Assembly: GCF_000516985.1 (NCBI RefSeq)
Contig: NW_006917094.1
Span: forward strand, 3,286,001-3,350,000
Origin: Pestalotiopsis fici W106-1
Taxonomy: Eukaryota > Ascomycota > Sordariomycetes > Amphisphaeriales > Sporocadaceae
Length of the DNA stretch: 64,000 bases
Reading direction: 5' to 3'
Shown: positions 43,649-58,460 of the stretch, in pieces
Layout of the letters: each line of letters begins with the position of its first letter
Position numbering within the stretch: the stretch's first letter is position 1
Position numbers and translations under genes: made by a program
Notes under the pieces: model-generated
Database searches by the model: none
Seen by the model: the letters and a program-made list of their open reading frames with translations, nothing else
What the model was told of the DNA's origin: nothing

Positions 43649-46600
43649 TATCCCTTAAGCTTTTAAAGCGTTTTTTAAAAGCTTAATAAAAATATATTAA
43701 TTAAATAGCCTTTTAAAATCTTTATTTTTAAATTAGATTAAATATAAAAATAAAAATCCTAAGCTTTTTTAAATATTTATCCTATATCCTCCCTAAAATT
43801 TACCTTATTTTTGCCGTTTTTATTTTAAAGATTAAATTTAATTATTAAATTACCGGTTAATAATAGGTTTTTTTAGCGATAATTACCTTTGCTTACTATA
43901 TATAAACCCGGATTAAAAAAGCTTTTTTTATATTTTTACCCTTTATTTAAATATTTTTTTTGCAGAAATTCCTTTATTTATAGATTTTTTTTTAAAAATA
44001 ACCTTTTTATGCGCTATTTATTTAAAGATTTTTATTTTTCCCTTTTTTTTTTATTAATATTTACTTTTAGCATTTAGTAATTAGGTTTGGATAAATTTTA
44101 AATTTTTTTTTTATTTAATTGCATTTGCTTTTAATTTTTTACGCTTTTTAAATTTTTTTAATATAAGTTTGTTTAGTTGGAGTTTTTTTTTTTTTTTATT
44201 ACGTTTATACCTTTTTAAATTAGTATTTTAAGCTTTTTTTTTTTATAATAATTAAAAGATTTAATAATAGCTATATTCGATAAAATATAGCAATTAATTT
44301 TATCGATTTTTTTATTATTAAGCTTTTAATAATTATTTTAGGTGCGTTTTTATTAATTTATATTTATTTAGCGTTTTTGCTTAAATTAAAAAATAGTGGT
44401 TTATTTAATCGGATTAATTATTTTATTTATAAATAGCTTATTTCCTATTGCTTTTTAAGCTTTTTTTTTTTTTTTTTTTTACTTTTAGGTTAAATTTCCT
44501 TAAGCTTTTTTAATTTATTTTTATTTATTATTTTTTTAAAAAATAATTATACGTTTTTATTTTTTACTATATTATTTATTATTATATTTTGCTTTTTTTA
44601 AATTTTTTAAAAAGATTTGCGTTTAGAATTATACGCGCCGCCCGTTTTCGTTTAATAGCTTTAAGGTTTAATAAAACCGAATAATAACTAAGCTTTTTTA
44701 TCGTAATAAAAAAAAAAAAGCGCGTTTATAAGGCTAAGCGCTAGCGTGCTTTTTAGCAATAACGGTAAATTTCGATTTTTTAGCGTTTATTTTTATGCTT
44801 TTTTAATTTTTAATATTTATCCGTTTTAATTTTTATAATGCTATATTTAATAATTCCGATTTTTTTATTTTTCGGTTAAATCGCGTTTTTTTATTTAAAG
44901 TGGTTTAAGCGCCGGTAAAGCTTTTAAATCCGGTTTTTTTGCTTTTTTTAATCGAGGAGTTTTTGGAATTCCGGTTCCGATTTAGCTTTTAGCCATTTTT
45001 AATAATTACGTTCGCATTTTTTCCGGTAATTACGCCCCTTTTATTTGTATTTTTCGCGATTAATCGTTTAAAATAATTAATTTTACCGAAAATTATAAAT
45101 AATTTATTGCTTTTTTTATTTATTTTAATAATAAAAAAAGCATTTTTATACTTATTCCTTTTATTTGTGGCTTTTATTACCCGTCGGCAAAAATTAAAAA
45201 AAATAGTCCTAAGCCTTTTATTTATTACTTTAAACGTATTATTTATATTTAATATAAAAAATTAAAATATTTAATTAATACCTTTAAGCGCGTTATAAAA
45301 GTTTCGGGAATGCGTAATAATATTTTTTGCGTTTATTATATTAAAATTATTATTATTAATCGTATATATAAAAATATACCGGCTAATAGCAAATGCTTTT
45401 AAATTTTAAAAAATCGTTATTATTATTATAATAAAAATTACGATAATTATAAATTTATATAAATTTTTTTTAATTTATATTTCGCTTTTTATATTTTTTA
45501 AAATATAAAAATTAATATTATAATAATTATTTTAGCATTATTTTTTTTATATAGCGCTATATAAATTATTTTTACGATAAAACTCGCGTAAAGCGTAAAT
45601 ACCGTATTATTTTTAAAGTCGCTATTAAAATTTATTAATAATAGGTTTTCGATAAGGCGGTTTTAAGTTTTAATATTGCTTTTATTCGTATAAATTCTTT
45701 TTCCGATAATAAAAATAACTAAATAAAAGGTTTTTATATATAATACTCGAATATAAAAATAAATAAAAGGATTTTTATAATAGTATATTAATAAATATAA
45801 ATTTAGCGTTTATATATTTTTTATAAGTTAAATTTTACGGTTTTTCGGTTATTTTTTTATTTATTTAATAAAGCATTATAATATAAGCGTTTTTTACCGG
45901 TAATTTTTATTAATTAATTTTTTTATTACTTTTAATATATTATTTATAATATTAATATAATTTTGCGGAAATTTAAATAAAATATAAAACGTTTAAATTT
46001 TTATTTTAAAAACGCTTTAATAAGGTTATTTACTAATATTTAATTTATTTAAAAATAAATAATTTTAAAAAATCCCTTTATATATTTTTATTTAAATTAT
46101 ATATTATTAATATCGATATATTTTAGTTTAATATTAATTTTTAAGTTATCGTTTATTATAAGCCGTATCGTTTACTAATTATTATAAAAAAATATTTTAA
46201 TTTTATTTAAAATCGAATTTTAAATTCCGATAAAGCCGTTCGTATATTAAAATTTTTTTAGCGGTTTCCAATAAAGCGTTTAGCTTTATTTTTATCGTAC
46301 TAATAAATATAATACTTTATTTAAAAGCTTTTTATATTATTAAACCGCTAGAAAATATAATAATATATCTTTATAAGCTTTTTTTTAATTTTTAATCGTC
46401 GGCGAATAAGGTATTTTTTATTATTAAAATTTAGATTTTTATATGCTTTTTATATTTAATACCGAAAAATTTAATATTTTAAAAGTATTTAATAACTTAT
46501 AATTTAGCTTTAAAATACGTTAGCTTTAGGTTAATAAAAAAATAAAAAAACTAAGCTATAACAAATATAATATTTAATTTAATTATAATAATAATATATA

Positions 46601-46689
46601 ATATTAAACCGATTATTTTTTGGAATTTTTTAATTTCGCTTTTAATAACAATATTTAAATATTTTTTTAAAAAAGTTAAATTTATAGGT

Positions 46690-47708
46690 ACGGCTAATAT
46701 ACTCGATTAATTATTTACCCCGAATTTAGCTACGATTTTTTTTATATAAATATTATATAATAACGTAACGGTTTTTATACTTCGGTTTTTAAATACCCAA
46801 ATATTAAAAAATTATAAAACGTTTTTTTTTAATTTAAGCTTATATTTTTTTTTAATATTTTTTATAAGCGTTTAAGCTATTTTTTTATAATTTTTATAAT
46901 AAAAAATAAAAATATCGTTAACGTAAAATATTAGGAATATTATATAGTCGAAATTAAAAAATAAATATAATTTTTTAATAAAAGCGTCGAATTTTAGCTA
47001 TATTAATATATTATTAAATTTTTTATATTATAATAATAATAAATTTTTAAGCCTATATAAAGCCTTTTTAAGCTTTAAATATTTATGCTTTATATTAAAA
47101 CCGTTTAATAGCTTATAATATATAGGTTTTAAAATTCCTTTTAAAGCGTTAAAAAAAAGCTTTAATAATATTATATTATTTATATTTAAAATTATTTTTA
47201 GCAATTATAGCTATTATAATTTTAAATAATCGGGCGGCTAAAATTAAAGCGTAAATATTTTTTACGCTTTTTTTTCAAAGGTTTTTTTTTATAATAAGCT
47301 TTGCTTTAAATTTTATTAAATAATTATTTTTATCGAATTTATATATTTATATTTATATTAAAAATATAAACTTACTAAAGCGTTTTTTGCGATTTTTTTT
47401 TTAAATACTTTTTTATATTAAGGTTTTAAATTTAAGGCCTATTGCCTTTTTAAATTAAGGCTTATATAAATGGTTTTTTAGGTTTTTTATTTTTTTAATT
47501 TTTATAATACGTTATTTAAGTATATTCTTTCCTTTTTTAGGTTAAAAGCGATGCCTTTAAATATACCGAAGTTTTTATTATTATTTAAAAGCTTTTTTAA
47601 AGCTAATAAAATGCCTTTAAGTTTTTTTTTATAATTTAATATTATAACTACGATTATAAAATATAAGGTTTTATACGTTAAAAGGTTTTTATTTTTAGCT
47701 ATTAGCAT
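46690..47708 (-). pseudogene. Decayed Ty1/copia pol (reverse transcriptase) remnant
   Basis: Reading the minus strand in one frame gives a copia reverse transcriptase broken only by TAA, TAG and one TGA stop codons. Landmarks in order are YKFDKNNYLIKFKAKL, IYALILAARLFK, LKKALYRLK followed by a YKKF segment, then IFLIFYVNDIFIF, and finally KNRSIKTVTLLYNIYIKKI. FYVNDI is the catalytic FYVDDI motif with one aspartate codon changed GAC to AAC, as RIP would do (TpGA to TpAA). The same frame is open for 68 codons at 47,708-47,502, in the region between integrase and reverse transcriptase. It cannot be active. Confidence 0.88.
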
Positions 47709-50700
47709 AAATTAATCGTCGAATTCCTTTTAAAATAAATCGGTTAATAAAATTGCAAATATTTTATAAAATATTACTAATATATATAATTATTTATATT
47801 TTTAAAAAGCTTTTTTAATACGCGTATTACGTTTAATTTTAATTATTTTGTTTAATTAGTTTTTTATAAAAGCGGTTAAAGCTATATTTTATGCTTTTTG
47901 CCTTTTTAAATTAATAAACTATATAAATATTTTAATTTTAAAGTATTTTGCTTTAGTAAAAATTAAAAATCGCGATTTTTTAGCGTTTTTAGGAATTAAA
48001 AATAATAATTCCTTAGCGTTTTAAAAGTTTTTATTTTTAGATAAATTAATAATTATATTTTTTAAAAATTTTAATTTTAGTGCTAAATTATTAAGCATTT
48101 AGCGTTATATTATATATTTTTAATTATTTTTTATCGAAATATTGCTTTTTTATAAAGCATTCCCGCGATTTTTTTTTTATAAATACCGGTTTTTTTATAT
48201 AATTTAAGTATAGCTATTAAAGATAAAAGGCCCTAATTTTTTTATTTTAGCTTAAAAGAATTTTATATTTTTAAAAAAAATATTTAGGTAAATATTTAGT
48301 ATTTAAATATTAAAAAGGCTATTTTTAACGTCGTTTTTAAGCTATTCCGCGATTTATTAAATTATATTTATATATTCGGAAATAATATTAAATATAAATT
48401 TACCCTTTAAATTAAATAATATAAAACGTAATTATAAAGCGTTTTAAAAATTAAATTATAAAATAATATCGCTTTTAAAAAATATCGGTTTAAATTCCTT
48501 AATTTTATTAATAATAAAACGGAGTTTTTTTTTAACGATTTATTTTTTTTATTCCTTTTAAAGGCTTTTATAAAATATTTTTTTATTAAATTTAACGTTT
48601 TTTATAATTATAACCTAATTTAGGTTTAGAATTTAAATACGGAAGAATTAATTAAAATAATATTTAACTAAATATTTAAAATAAGCTTTTAAATAAATTT
48701 TATAATATTTTAAATTAATACCTTTTTTTTTATTTCTTTTTAAAGCGTAAACTATATATCCGTATATATAAATTAAATTCTAATCCGGTTTTAAATTAAT
48801 AATAATTTTTTATATAATTTTTAAAGTATATTATCGGAAATATTATTCGAATTATTTATTTAGTATTTTATTTAGTAATCGGTAGTTTTTAAAAACGCTT
48901 AATAATATATTATATAGGTATATCGCGGCTTTTAATATTTTTAGCTAAAGCGTAAAAGGAAAATTTGCAAATATTAATATTACTAAAAATTTTTTTTAAA
49001 GCTTTCGAATAGCTTTTTTAGCTTTTTTATTTAATTTAAATATATAAAAGGCTAATAACTAAATAATAATTTTTTTCTTTTTAGCCTAGCGTTCGTAATA
49101 GCTAATTTTACGCGTTAGTAAAAATATTATTTTATTATTGTAAAAAATTATATAAACGAAAAAGCGGTATTATCGTTTTACCGATATAACGAAATTAATA
49201 ATTATTAAGGTGAATTTATCTTTTTTTTGGATTTTAACGGGAAAACGAAATATTTTTATAATTATTTTTCCTTAATAATTAGCGTATAAATGCTTTTATT
49301 AAAAGCTTTATCGTAAAATATAAAATTTAGGGATATCCGCTAAAATAGTTATTTTATTTAATATTTTTTGGTTTTTTTTAAAATTACTTAAATAGCTTTA
49401 AAGCATATATAGATTTTATAATTAAATTATTTTATTTTATTAATTTGGATATTTTTTGCGTTTTTAGTAAACCGTTTAAAAGCTTTAGCTTTAAAATATT
49501 TTAACCGAAAATACTAAAATAATTTTTTATTAAATTTAGGCTAAATATATGCCCTAAATCGTTATATTTTTTATTAATTAATAAAATAAAATGCTAAAAT
49601 ATAAGGATAGCTTATGCTTATTTTAGTAAAAAAATTAAAAAAATAAAAGGATATAGGCTTATATTTAAAAAAAATTAAATAAAATTTTCGCTAAAATTTG
49701 CAAAATATAATGTTATATTTTAATATTCCGTATTTAATAATAGCATTATATCCGTAAAATTATGCTTTTTTTTTTATTTAATTTAAATTTAAAAATAATA
49801 TTATAATAAAAATTTAAAAAATAAGCAATATCGTTAAATACGAGATTTGCTTTAATACTTATAAAATTATTAATATAATTTTTAATAATATAGGTATTTT
49901 AGCTTTAAATAAAAAAAATAAAATATTAGCCTAAATTTAATTTTTATTTTTTATAGGTTTAATAAAATTTAATAATAAAAATTTAAAATTATTTATTATA
50001 TAAATAACGCTATAATTATTAAAAAGCGTAAAATCGGATAATAGGTATTTGCTAAAAACGGTAATATAAATATTAATAATATTATTAAAATTTATAATAA
50101 TAAAATTAATAATTATAGCGATTAGGAAAAAGCAAAAATTTAGCTAAAATATAGGAAATATATTTAAAAGCTTTTTTAAAAAAAAAAAAAATCGAATTAA
50201 AAGGAAGCGGTAAAAAAGGATTTTTATATTTTTTTATAAAAAAAAATAAATTAATAATTATAGCGCTAATAAAGCCGGGGTATAAAAACCCGCTTTTAAA
50301 ATTCCTTTTATTAAAATTACCTAATATTTAGCCGATAGCTTTAAATTAATTTTTTAATTTTTTATATTTTTTTTATTATATATAAAAGCGGATTTCGTTT
50401 GCCTCCGCTTTAAATAATATTTTAATTTTTTTTTTATTAAATTTATAAAAGCGTATTTTAAAAATAAATATATTTCTGGGTTTTACCGGTAGTTTTTTTA
50501 TCCCTTTTTTCTATAAAGGCAAAAGAGTTTTTAAACTAAAACGTTAAAGCTCGAAATCGTTAATTCCGTGCTTTTTAATATTTTATTTCCGTGGAATTTT
50601 AAATTTAAGCCTAAAATTGCGAAAATTTTTAGTTTATTAATTAATAAAATAATTTTATTAAATTAATTAAAAAGCGCTTTTTTTAAAATATTAAAAATCG

Positions 50701-51586
50701 GAAATAGTTCGTTTTTAAAATTATTAATACGTTTTATTTATTTTTTCCCTAATTAAGTATAATTTTAATATCTATAGCGCGTAAAAAGTTTTTAACGGCG
50801 AGGGCTTTATAGATTTTAGGGATTTAATATATCTGGGCTTTTGCTTATTTGATTTTTTATTTAAAAAACTATTTTTAAAGGTTTTAGGCTTTAGTTATAA
50901 TAATAAAATAAAACTTATATTATAATTTTACGCATTTTATATAATTAATTTTATTTAATTCGTAAAAGGCTTTAAGCTATTTAACGTAATATTTAAAAAT
51001 ATACTTTTTTGCTTTTTTTATTTTAATTTTAATAATTTATAAAAAGCCGGGGTTTATTATTTTATTAATCTATTTTTTTAAATAATATATTTTATTAATT
51101 TAAGCGGAAATAACGTTAAATAAAATTTATTTAATAAAAATTTTTATTATATGTTTTTTAAAGCGTAAAACTTATAGGCACGGGCTTTTTTTTCGGAGCT
51201 TCTTTTTTTTTAGTTTTTTCCTATTTTATAATAACTGCTAGGTATTTTTTTTTAAATTATTTTTAAAGGTTTTTAATATATTTTTCGATTATTAAAGGGG
51301 AAAAGCCTTTTTTCGGGGAAAAAAAAGCGTAAAATCTAGATTTACGAAATGCTAAATTTTAAGGTAATTTGCTAAATATTTATATTTAAAAAATTAATTA
51401 AGCTAATTATATTTTTTATTAAACTTAATATTAGCTTTAAATTTTTTAAATTTAAATATTTTTAAACGTATAATAATAAAAAAATAAATTAAATTTAAAA
51501 GCTAATATTATATATTTTTTTAAAATATAATAATAAAATGCGGAATATAAAATATAATAATTTTACGAGCAAACCGGGTTTATAAT

Positions 51587-51877
51587 TATAATATAATTAA
51601 AAAAATATATAAAATAGGTTTAAAAAAGTTATAATATTAAAATAAGCTAAAAGCGTTAAAAAATATAAATATAATTATAAAATATATTATATTTATTTAA
51701 ATTTTAATTAAAAAAAAAGCATATAGTCCTATTTATATATTTATTTATTAAAAAAATTTATTAATTTCCTTGGAGCGTACGGACTTTATCCGTAAGCTTT
51801 TTGCTTTTAATAAGGATATCCATATACTCCTTATATTTAATATCTTAAGGACCCTTAAGGTCTAACTAACTGCTATA
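51587..51877 (-). repeat. 5' LTR of the copia element (right copy)
   Basis: 291-bp partner of the left LTR. Its outer 100 bp keeps many bases lost in the other copy, for example GGACCCTTAAGG versus GGATTTTTAAGG and TCTAACTAACTGC versus TTTAATTAATTAT. In the outer half these differences are mainly C/T and G/A transitions, as RIP predicts. Confidence 0.88.
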
Positions 51878-51882
51878 ATTTA
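51878..51882. repeat. Target-site duplication, right copy (ATTTA)
   Basis: Directly follows the right LTR and matches the five bases before the left LTR. Confidence 0.6.
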
Positions 51883-54800
51883 ATTATTGCGTAATTAGTT
51901 TTTTATAAATTAATTTAAATAATTAAAATAAATTAATTTAAATTAATTTAGCTAATTCGAATTTAATAAAAAACGGAAGCGGTAATATTAGCAGGGATTT
52001 ATAAATAACCCTCCGAATCGACTTACGATTATATATATAAAGCAAATAAATTATATATTTATACGGATTTTAGGTTTTTATTTTTTTTATTATATATATA
52101 AATATATATTTTTTTAATATAAATTATTATTCGGCTATTTTTAAGGCTTTAAATCCGGCTCGGGAAATCCGATAGCTCCGTTTTTATTTTATTCAATAAA
52201 TTTTAACGCTAAAATTAATATTTTTTATTATATTTATTTTAATAGTTACCTATAGTTTTTTATTTAAATAAAATATAGGAAGCTTCGCGCTTTAAATAGC
52301 AGATATAGCTTAATATTATTTAGGTATTATATAAACCAAAATTTACCTCCCGTTTATATATATAGCTTAATTAAATTAAAACTTTTTTTTTATTATTATT
52401 ATAATTTAAAAAATTTATTTCGCTTTTTATTTTAAATTCCGTTTTAAAATTATACGCTCTAATAATTTCCGATTATACGTCCCCGGATTTTAATAGTAAT
52501 ATATTCCGGTCCGCCTTAATTTGTAGTTTTTTTATATACCCGTTTTTTTATTATATTATATTATTTATTTTGTATATTTTAATTATAATTAGGAAACTTT
52601 TTAAACGCTAACTATTATATATCCTTTTCCGTCTTATTTTAAGCGAAATTTTTAAAATTATATTATATTTTATAACCGCTTTTTATTTAAAATATTTTTC
52701 GGTTTTATTTATTATTAGCTAATCGCTTTTAAATAGTATTTTTTAGCGTTTTTAACCTAAATAATTTATCGCTTATTCGTTATTTTTTAAAATAGCCTAT
52801 TCCGGCGGGTTTTACCTAATAAAAATTTTTAATAAAGCTAAAATCGGCTATTTTATAATTATTATTAATATTATTATATTAGCTAGCTAAAACGGGATTT
52901 TAAAAATATATATACCGGTCGATTTAATATTAATTAAAAAGCATTTTTATACCGAGTTAATATTATCCCGGCTATATATCGTTTATAATTTAGCTAATAT
53001 TATAATATTAAACCTTATAATTCGCCGATTTTAATTTTATCGATAAATACCCGAAATTAAAGCGCTGCGGTTTTACGTTTAGGATCGCTATAAAAGGTTT
53101 TATAATTACCGTTTCGACGAATTTTAGCCTATTAAAAAAAACGATATTATACTTTGCTTTATTTTATTATTTTTATTAAATACGGAAAAATAATATTTTA
53201 TATATTTAAAAAATAATCCCGTTAAAAATAAAATCCTTATATTTTTTTATTAATATAAATTTTTAAAGCGTTATATTCGGAAATAGCTTCGGGATTTTAA
53301 AAATTGCCCGTTATACTAGTATAATATTTTATTGCCTTATTACGGATTTAATATCCTATTTATATATCGTACAATTAATAATATAATATATATTAGCGAT
53401 ACCGTAAAATACGCGGCGAAAAAATAATTGTTTTCGGCGGCGGCGTAACGCGTTATACGCAAGGTTTATTTCGTATATAGCAAATTCCGTAAAATAAAAG
53501 ATATTTATAATAAATATAAAAAACGAATAAATATATTAAAACGAGGTTTTATATCGTTATAATAAATAGCCGATTCTTTAATCCTTTTTAAAAAAGCTAA
53601 AAAGCGATTAAAATTAACTATTATAAAGCTAATAAGCGTAATAAAAATTATATAAAAAATAAAAGCAAACGTAAAGCGATTTGCTAAATTTTATAAATTA
53701 TATTAATAGTAAAACTAATTAGCTTACGATAAGCTCGCTAAATATTATAAATATAAATAGCGTTTATATAAAAAATAGTTAATATAACGTAATTTATTAA
53801 ATATTCGTAATATCCTAGCTTAATATATTTTAAAGGTTTTAGTTATCGTTATCGTTATTATTATCGCCGGCTTTTATTATATTAAAAAATAATACTAAAG
53901 TATTATTATTATAATTATTGCCGTTATAGTTTTTTTATTCTTTTTTTTTATTTTTTATTATTTACGATTATTATTTTTCGGTCGTCCTCCGCTTTTTTTA
54001 TTATAATTAATAACCGTAGATTTTACTGCGCTTTTTATAAAAAGTCGTCCCGCTATATAGCCGTTATAGCGCGTAATTATTTTAGCCGCTTCGCGTTTAT
54101 TAAACGGATAAATACGGAGGCCTTTTAATTTAAAAAGGATTTCGCTTTATAAACCTGCGGCTTTAGGTTTTTATCGCTATTATTATTAGGTATTTTTTTT
54201 TATTAGCTAAATCGCCTATTTATCTTTATTTAAAATATATATTATTAAAATATTTTGCCCGGTTACCGTTATAAATATAATTAGCGTATTTTTTTTTATT
54301 TACGTAAACGTTTTATAGGTTTTTTTTTTCGGCGTAGCAAAAATATTCCTATTCCGAAAAAGCAGTAAAAATTTATAATAATGCTATTTTTAAATTTTTA
54401 TTATTAAACGGGACCGAATAAGGGAGGTTAAAATCTTTTTTATAGCTAATCCGGTTTTTTTTATATTTTAGCGATTTTTAAACCGGCTTATTTAGCAGCT
54501 AAATTAATAGTATCGCCGTCGGTAATTTATTTAAAATAAAATATTTATTTCGGATAAATTTATATTTATGCTATATGGTTTTTTACGCAATTTAATATTT
54601 TATATATTATTAGCTATATATTTTTTTATTTATCGCTATATTTATTTTATTATATACCTTAGGTAGGTTTATCGTCTTTTTTGTTTTTTTTTTATTTTTT
54701 TCTCTCCTTTTTTTTTAAGCTTAATATAGCATTTTTAAAAAGCGCTAGCTGCTTCGGTAAAAAAAGTACGTTATATAAGTCTTTATAACCCGCGCTAGCA

Positions 54801-57800
54801 TTTATAATAGCTTTTTTTCTTTTTTTTTTGCGCGATAATATAATAGAATAATAATCGGGCAATAATAGCGTTTTTTTATTATATACGCACGTATACCAAT
54901 TTAATTATTTTATAATTGCGTTGGTTAAATTATTATTTATAATAGATTATTATTAGTAATTATTTTTAATTTTTAAATATAAAGCGTATGAGGGCACGAT
55001 ACGATTTTAATAACCCGTTTTAAATTAAATAAAATATTTGCAAAAATGGAAATATTATATTGAAAATTTATAATTATAGCCTTTTGCGTAATTGCCTTAT
55101 CGTAATTTAATAATCTCCGATAATAACTATTATAATATAATAATAAAAGTCTTTAATAAAATTTTATTTCGGCGTTATTATAAAAATAAAAGCGGCCGCA
55201 TTTAATACGCATTAATAGCTAAAAATATTATAAAAATTACGTTAGTTTTAAAAATAATAATATATAATAGGATATTTATATATTAGGTCCGAAACCTAGA
55301 ATTTAAATATATTTTTTATAAATAAAAAAACGGTAATAAGCTTATTTAAATTTTTGCTATTTTAAATACGAAAATTTTTATTTTTTTTTATTTTTATTTT
55401 TTCGCCGGGAATTACGCGTTAATTTATTGCTATTTTTATTTAATTTTAAATGCTATTTTTTACCTAAAATTTTAAAAATTCGAATCGTATTTAATTATTA
55501 TAATAAAAAATTTTTTTAAATATAGCGCTTTAGATTTAATACCCCCGAATATCCTAATTCGTATATATAAAATAGCGTTTTAACCGTTTATTAATTTTAT
55601 ATTTTTAACCGATTTAAGTTTTTACGAAACCGAGCCGGAATATATATTCCGACTTTTTAGCGATAATTAATACGCTAAAAAGTTAATATATTATTATAAA
55701 ATTATTATCGCTAAATTTAATAAGCATTTTAGCGCTATTATATAATTATTTATTATAGCGCGCGGCGATTATTTAATAGCTTTTTTAGCCGGCTAAGCGG
55801 AAGTTATATTAAACTTTTTTTTTATAAGCATTAATAATTTATATTATATTAAAAAGGATTTTTTTTTAAGCATTTAAACGTTTTTTACCGCGTAATAACT
55901 AATAATTTTTAATATTTAAATTAGGTACTATACGCGGGTATCGAATATAATAAAAATTTTTAATAATTTCCCGGCGCCGCGTTAGGCGTTTTTTATTAGC
56001 GCGGCAAAAACCTAATACGTACCTAATAAAAAGCCGCCGAAATTATATTTTAAATATTACGTAAAATTCCCGTTCGGAAGCTTTACGTAATAATGCTACT
56101 AAAAGTTTAAAATAACGGCTATTACGATATTCCGTCCGTAAAATAAGCTATTAAAAATAAGCTTTTAAATTATAGGCCCGTCGCAATTATATTATTAATT
56201 ACCGATTTTATAAAATCGCTCCGGACGTCGGGAACGCTTAAATTTTTTAAAAGCCGCTTTTATTTTTATTACGCCGTTATTTATAACGTTTTAAAATATA
56301 TATAAATTAATAAAATTTACGATATTGCGCGGAAGCTTTAGCGTTTTTTATTATAAAGCGGCGCTTTTCCGGTATAAAAGGTTAATATTTTAATTAATAT
56401 TTTTTCCTAATACCGGATTAAACAGCAAACGAGCTAATATATTTATTGCTTTTTTCGATTTCCGAACCGTTATTTTTTAATAATTAATTAATTTTGCCTT
56501 ATAACGGTAAAAAGTCGAAATTCGACGGTTAATGCCGGTATTTTTTTTATTAACGTATTTTTAATTTAGATATTCGCCTTTTTTTAGGCGAAAATAGGTT
56601 TTTGCTATTATTTTACGTATTTATAAAGCGATAATTTAGCCTAAAGCTTAGTTTAAATTTTATTTGCGTTATTTATTTTAGTTTTTTACGCTTTTCGGGC
56701 AAATAAAGATTTTCCGCGCTAATTTGCGAAAATTTCTTTAATTTATTTAAAAGTTTTAATATAAGCCTTTATACGGTTTATATTATTTTTCGGCGGTTTA
56801 TTATTAATATAATTAAATAAATTAATAAAAATATATACTTAGGAATTTATAAAAAAGCCGAGGTAATATTATTAGCTATAAAATAATATAATAAAAACAA
56901 ATTATTTATTAAATAAATACCTAAAACCGTTTATATAATTTATATCCGGTATTTAATTAGCTACGTTAAGGTACGCTCTTTAAACCCTAATTTAAAATCG
57001 CTAGGCGCAATTATCGGTATCGTATAGTGCTTTTTCCTTTTTTTATTATTAAACTGCAAAAGAAAGGGAAGGGGTACGCTATATATTATTAATATTTAAA
57101 TTCGTTTATTATAATTTATTGCGTATTAAGGTAATTTTTATAAAATACCTAACTTTAAGCTTTATATTCTGCTTTTTAATATTTAAATTATCCTAATTTA
57201 AAGCAATTAATTAAGCATTTATATTTAATTAATTATTTTAATTAGGGAAAAAACCGCAATATTTATAAATATAAAAAAAATTTTCGTTTTTAATTTATAC
57301 TTAACCTTCCTTTTCCTTTTTTATTATATATTTATTATTAGCTTATTACCTTTAATTATTGTAAATCTTTTCCTTTTTTTTCTAAAATTTTTTTTTTTAA
57401 GCTTTATTTTTTTTTCTAAATTTCATTTTTTTTTTAAATTTTACTTTTTTCTCCTTTTAATATTTATCGTTAACGCTTTTAAAATATTAAAGGATAAAAT
57501 AACCCTTAAAAAAACGAGTAAAACCTTTAAATCCGTAAAAGGCTTTATTATACTTATTCTTATTTTTAGTCGCTCGGCTTAGCGCTTATTTAGCCGTAAA
57601 CCCTTTATTCTTATTATATTTTATATTTTTAATTTTAATATTAAAACTCCTTAACCCGGCTTTATAAGTCCCTAATAGCTTTTTTCCGGTAATTTTTATG
57701 CTTTTATTTTTTTTTAAGGTTCGCTTTAGGATTATTAAAACCTTTAATAGTATTAAAATTAAATAGCTTTTTAGGGTTATAATAGCTTTTTTTAATATTA

Positions 57801-57865
57801 AATTAACTATTAGTAAATAGCTTTTAAATAAAATTATTAAATTAGCTATTAATAATAACCTTTTA

Positions 57866-58050
57866 AATAAGGTTATTAATTAGGATTTTATTAGCAGCCG
57901 CCCGGTTATTATTAGCCCGTTTCGGAATAAGGTTATTAGCTAGGTTATTAGCAAAGATTTTAATAATACCCGCTTAGCTATTATTAATCCGCTCCGGGAT
58001 AAAATTATTAGCTAAATTATTAACTAGGATTTTATTAGCACCCGCCTAGC
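57866..58050. repeat. Degenerate tandem repeat, about 60-73 bp units, nearly three copies
   Basis: Units beginning AATAAGGTTATTA / ATAAAATTATTA start at about 57,866, 57,926 and 57,999. Each continues through a TTAGGATTTTATTAGCA-like core and a CCCGCCTAGC-like segment. Differences are mostly transitions. Confidence 0.65.
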
Positions 58051-58460
58051 TACCTTTTTTAACCGCTTTTTAAAGGTTAACAGCTTTTAACCGGTAATTA
58101 TAAAGGAAAACCTTAAAATTATACCCGTCCGATTAATTTTAATAATATTTTTTCGAATGCTTTTTAAAGCGCTAGTTTTTTTTAATTTATTTTTTAAGGC
58201 TCCGTTTTTAATTATTATAATAAAAATAAAAACCTATAAGCCGATTATAATATTTTTATAAATAGCTCCTAATCGGCTTATTTTTATTTAATTAAATCCC
58301 GTTATTTTAGCTTTAGTATTATTAATTTACGCAAAAGCTTTTTTAACGTTTATGCTATTTTTAATAGCCTTTCGAATTTTTTAGCTAAACGGGCTTATCG
58401 TAATCGTAAAACTGCCCGCTTTCGCAAATATTAAGCTTTTTCGCCTAAAATTCTAGCGTT

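Larger units (their letters stand above)
43358..51877 (-). mobile_element. RIP-inactivated Ty1/copia LTR retrotransposon
   Basis: Two direct repeats of identical length (291 bp, offset 8,229) bound the element, with ATTTA duplications outside. The LTRs begin and end TA...TA in element orientation, as expected from TG...CA after RIP. Reading the minus strand, reverse transcriptase remains lie at about 47,410-46,690 in the copia arrangement. No intact frame survives. At 8.5 kb it is longer than the usual 5-6 kb of copia elements, and about 3 kb separates the reverse transcriptase from the 3' LTR, so an extra region or nested insertion is likely. Integrase and Gag would lie at higher coordinates, but I could not confirm them. 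Confidence 0.85.

Noticed and set aside
43889..44077. A 62-codon plus-strand open frame within the copia element
   Set aside because: Composition is phenylalanine/leucine-rich as expected for T-rich DNA; the element reads on the minus strand.
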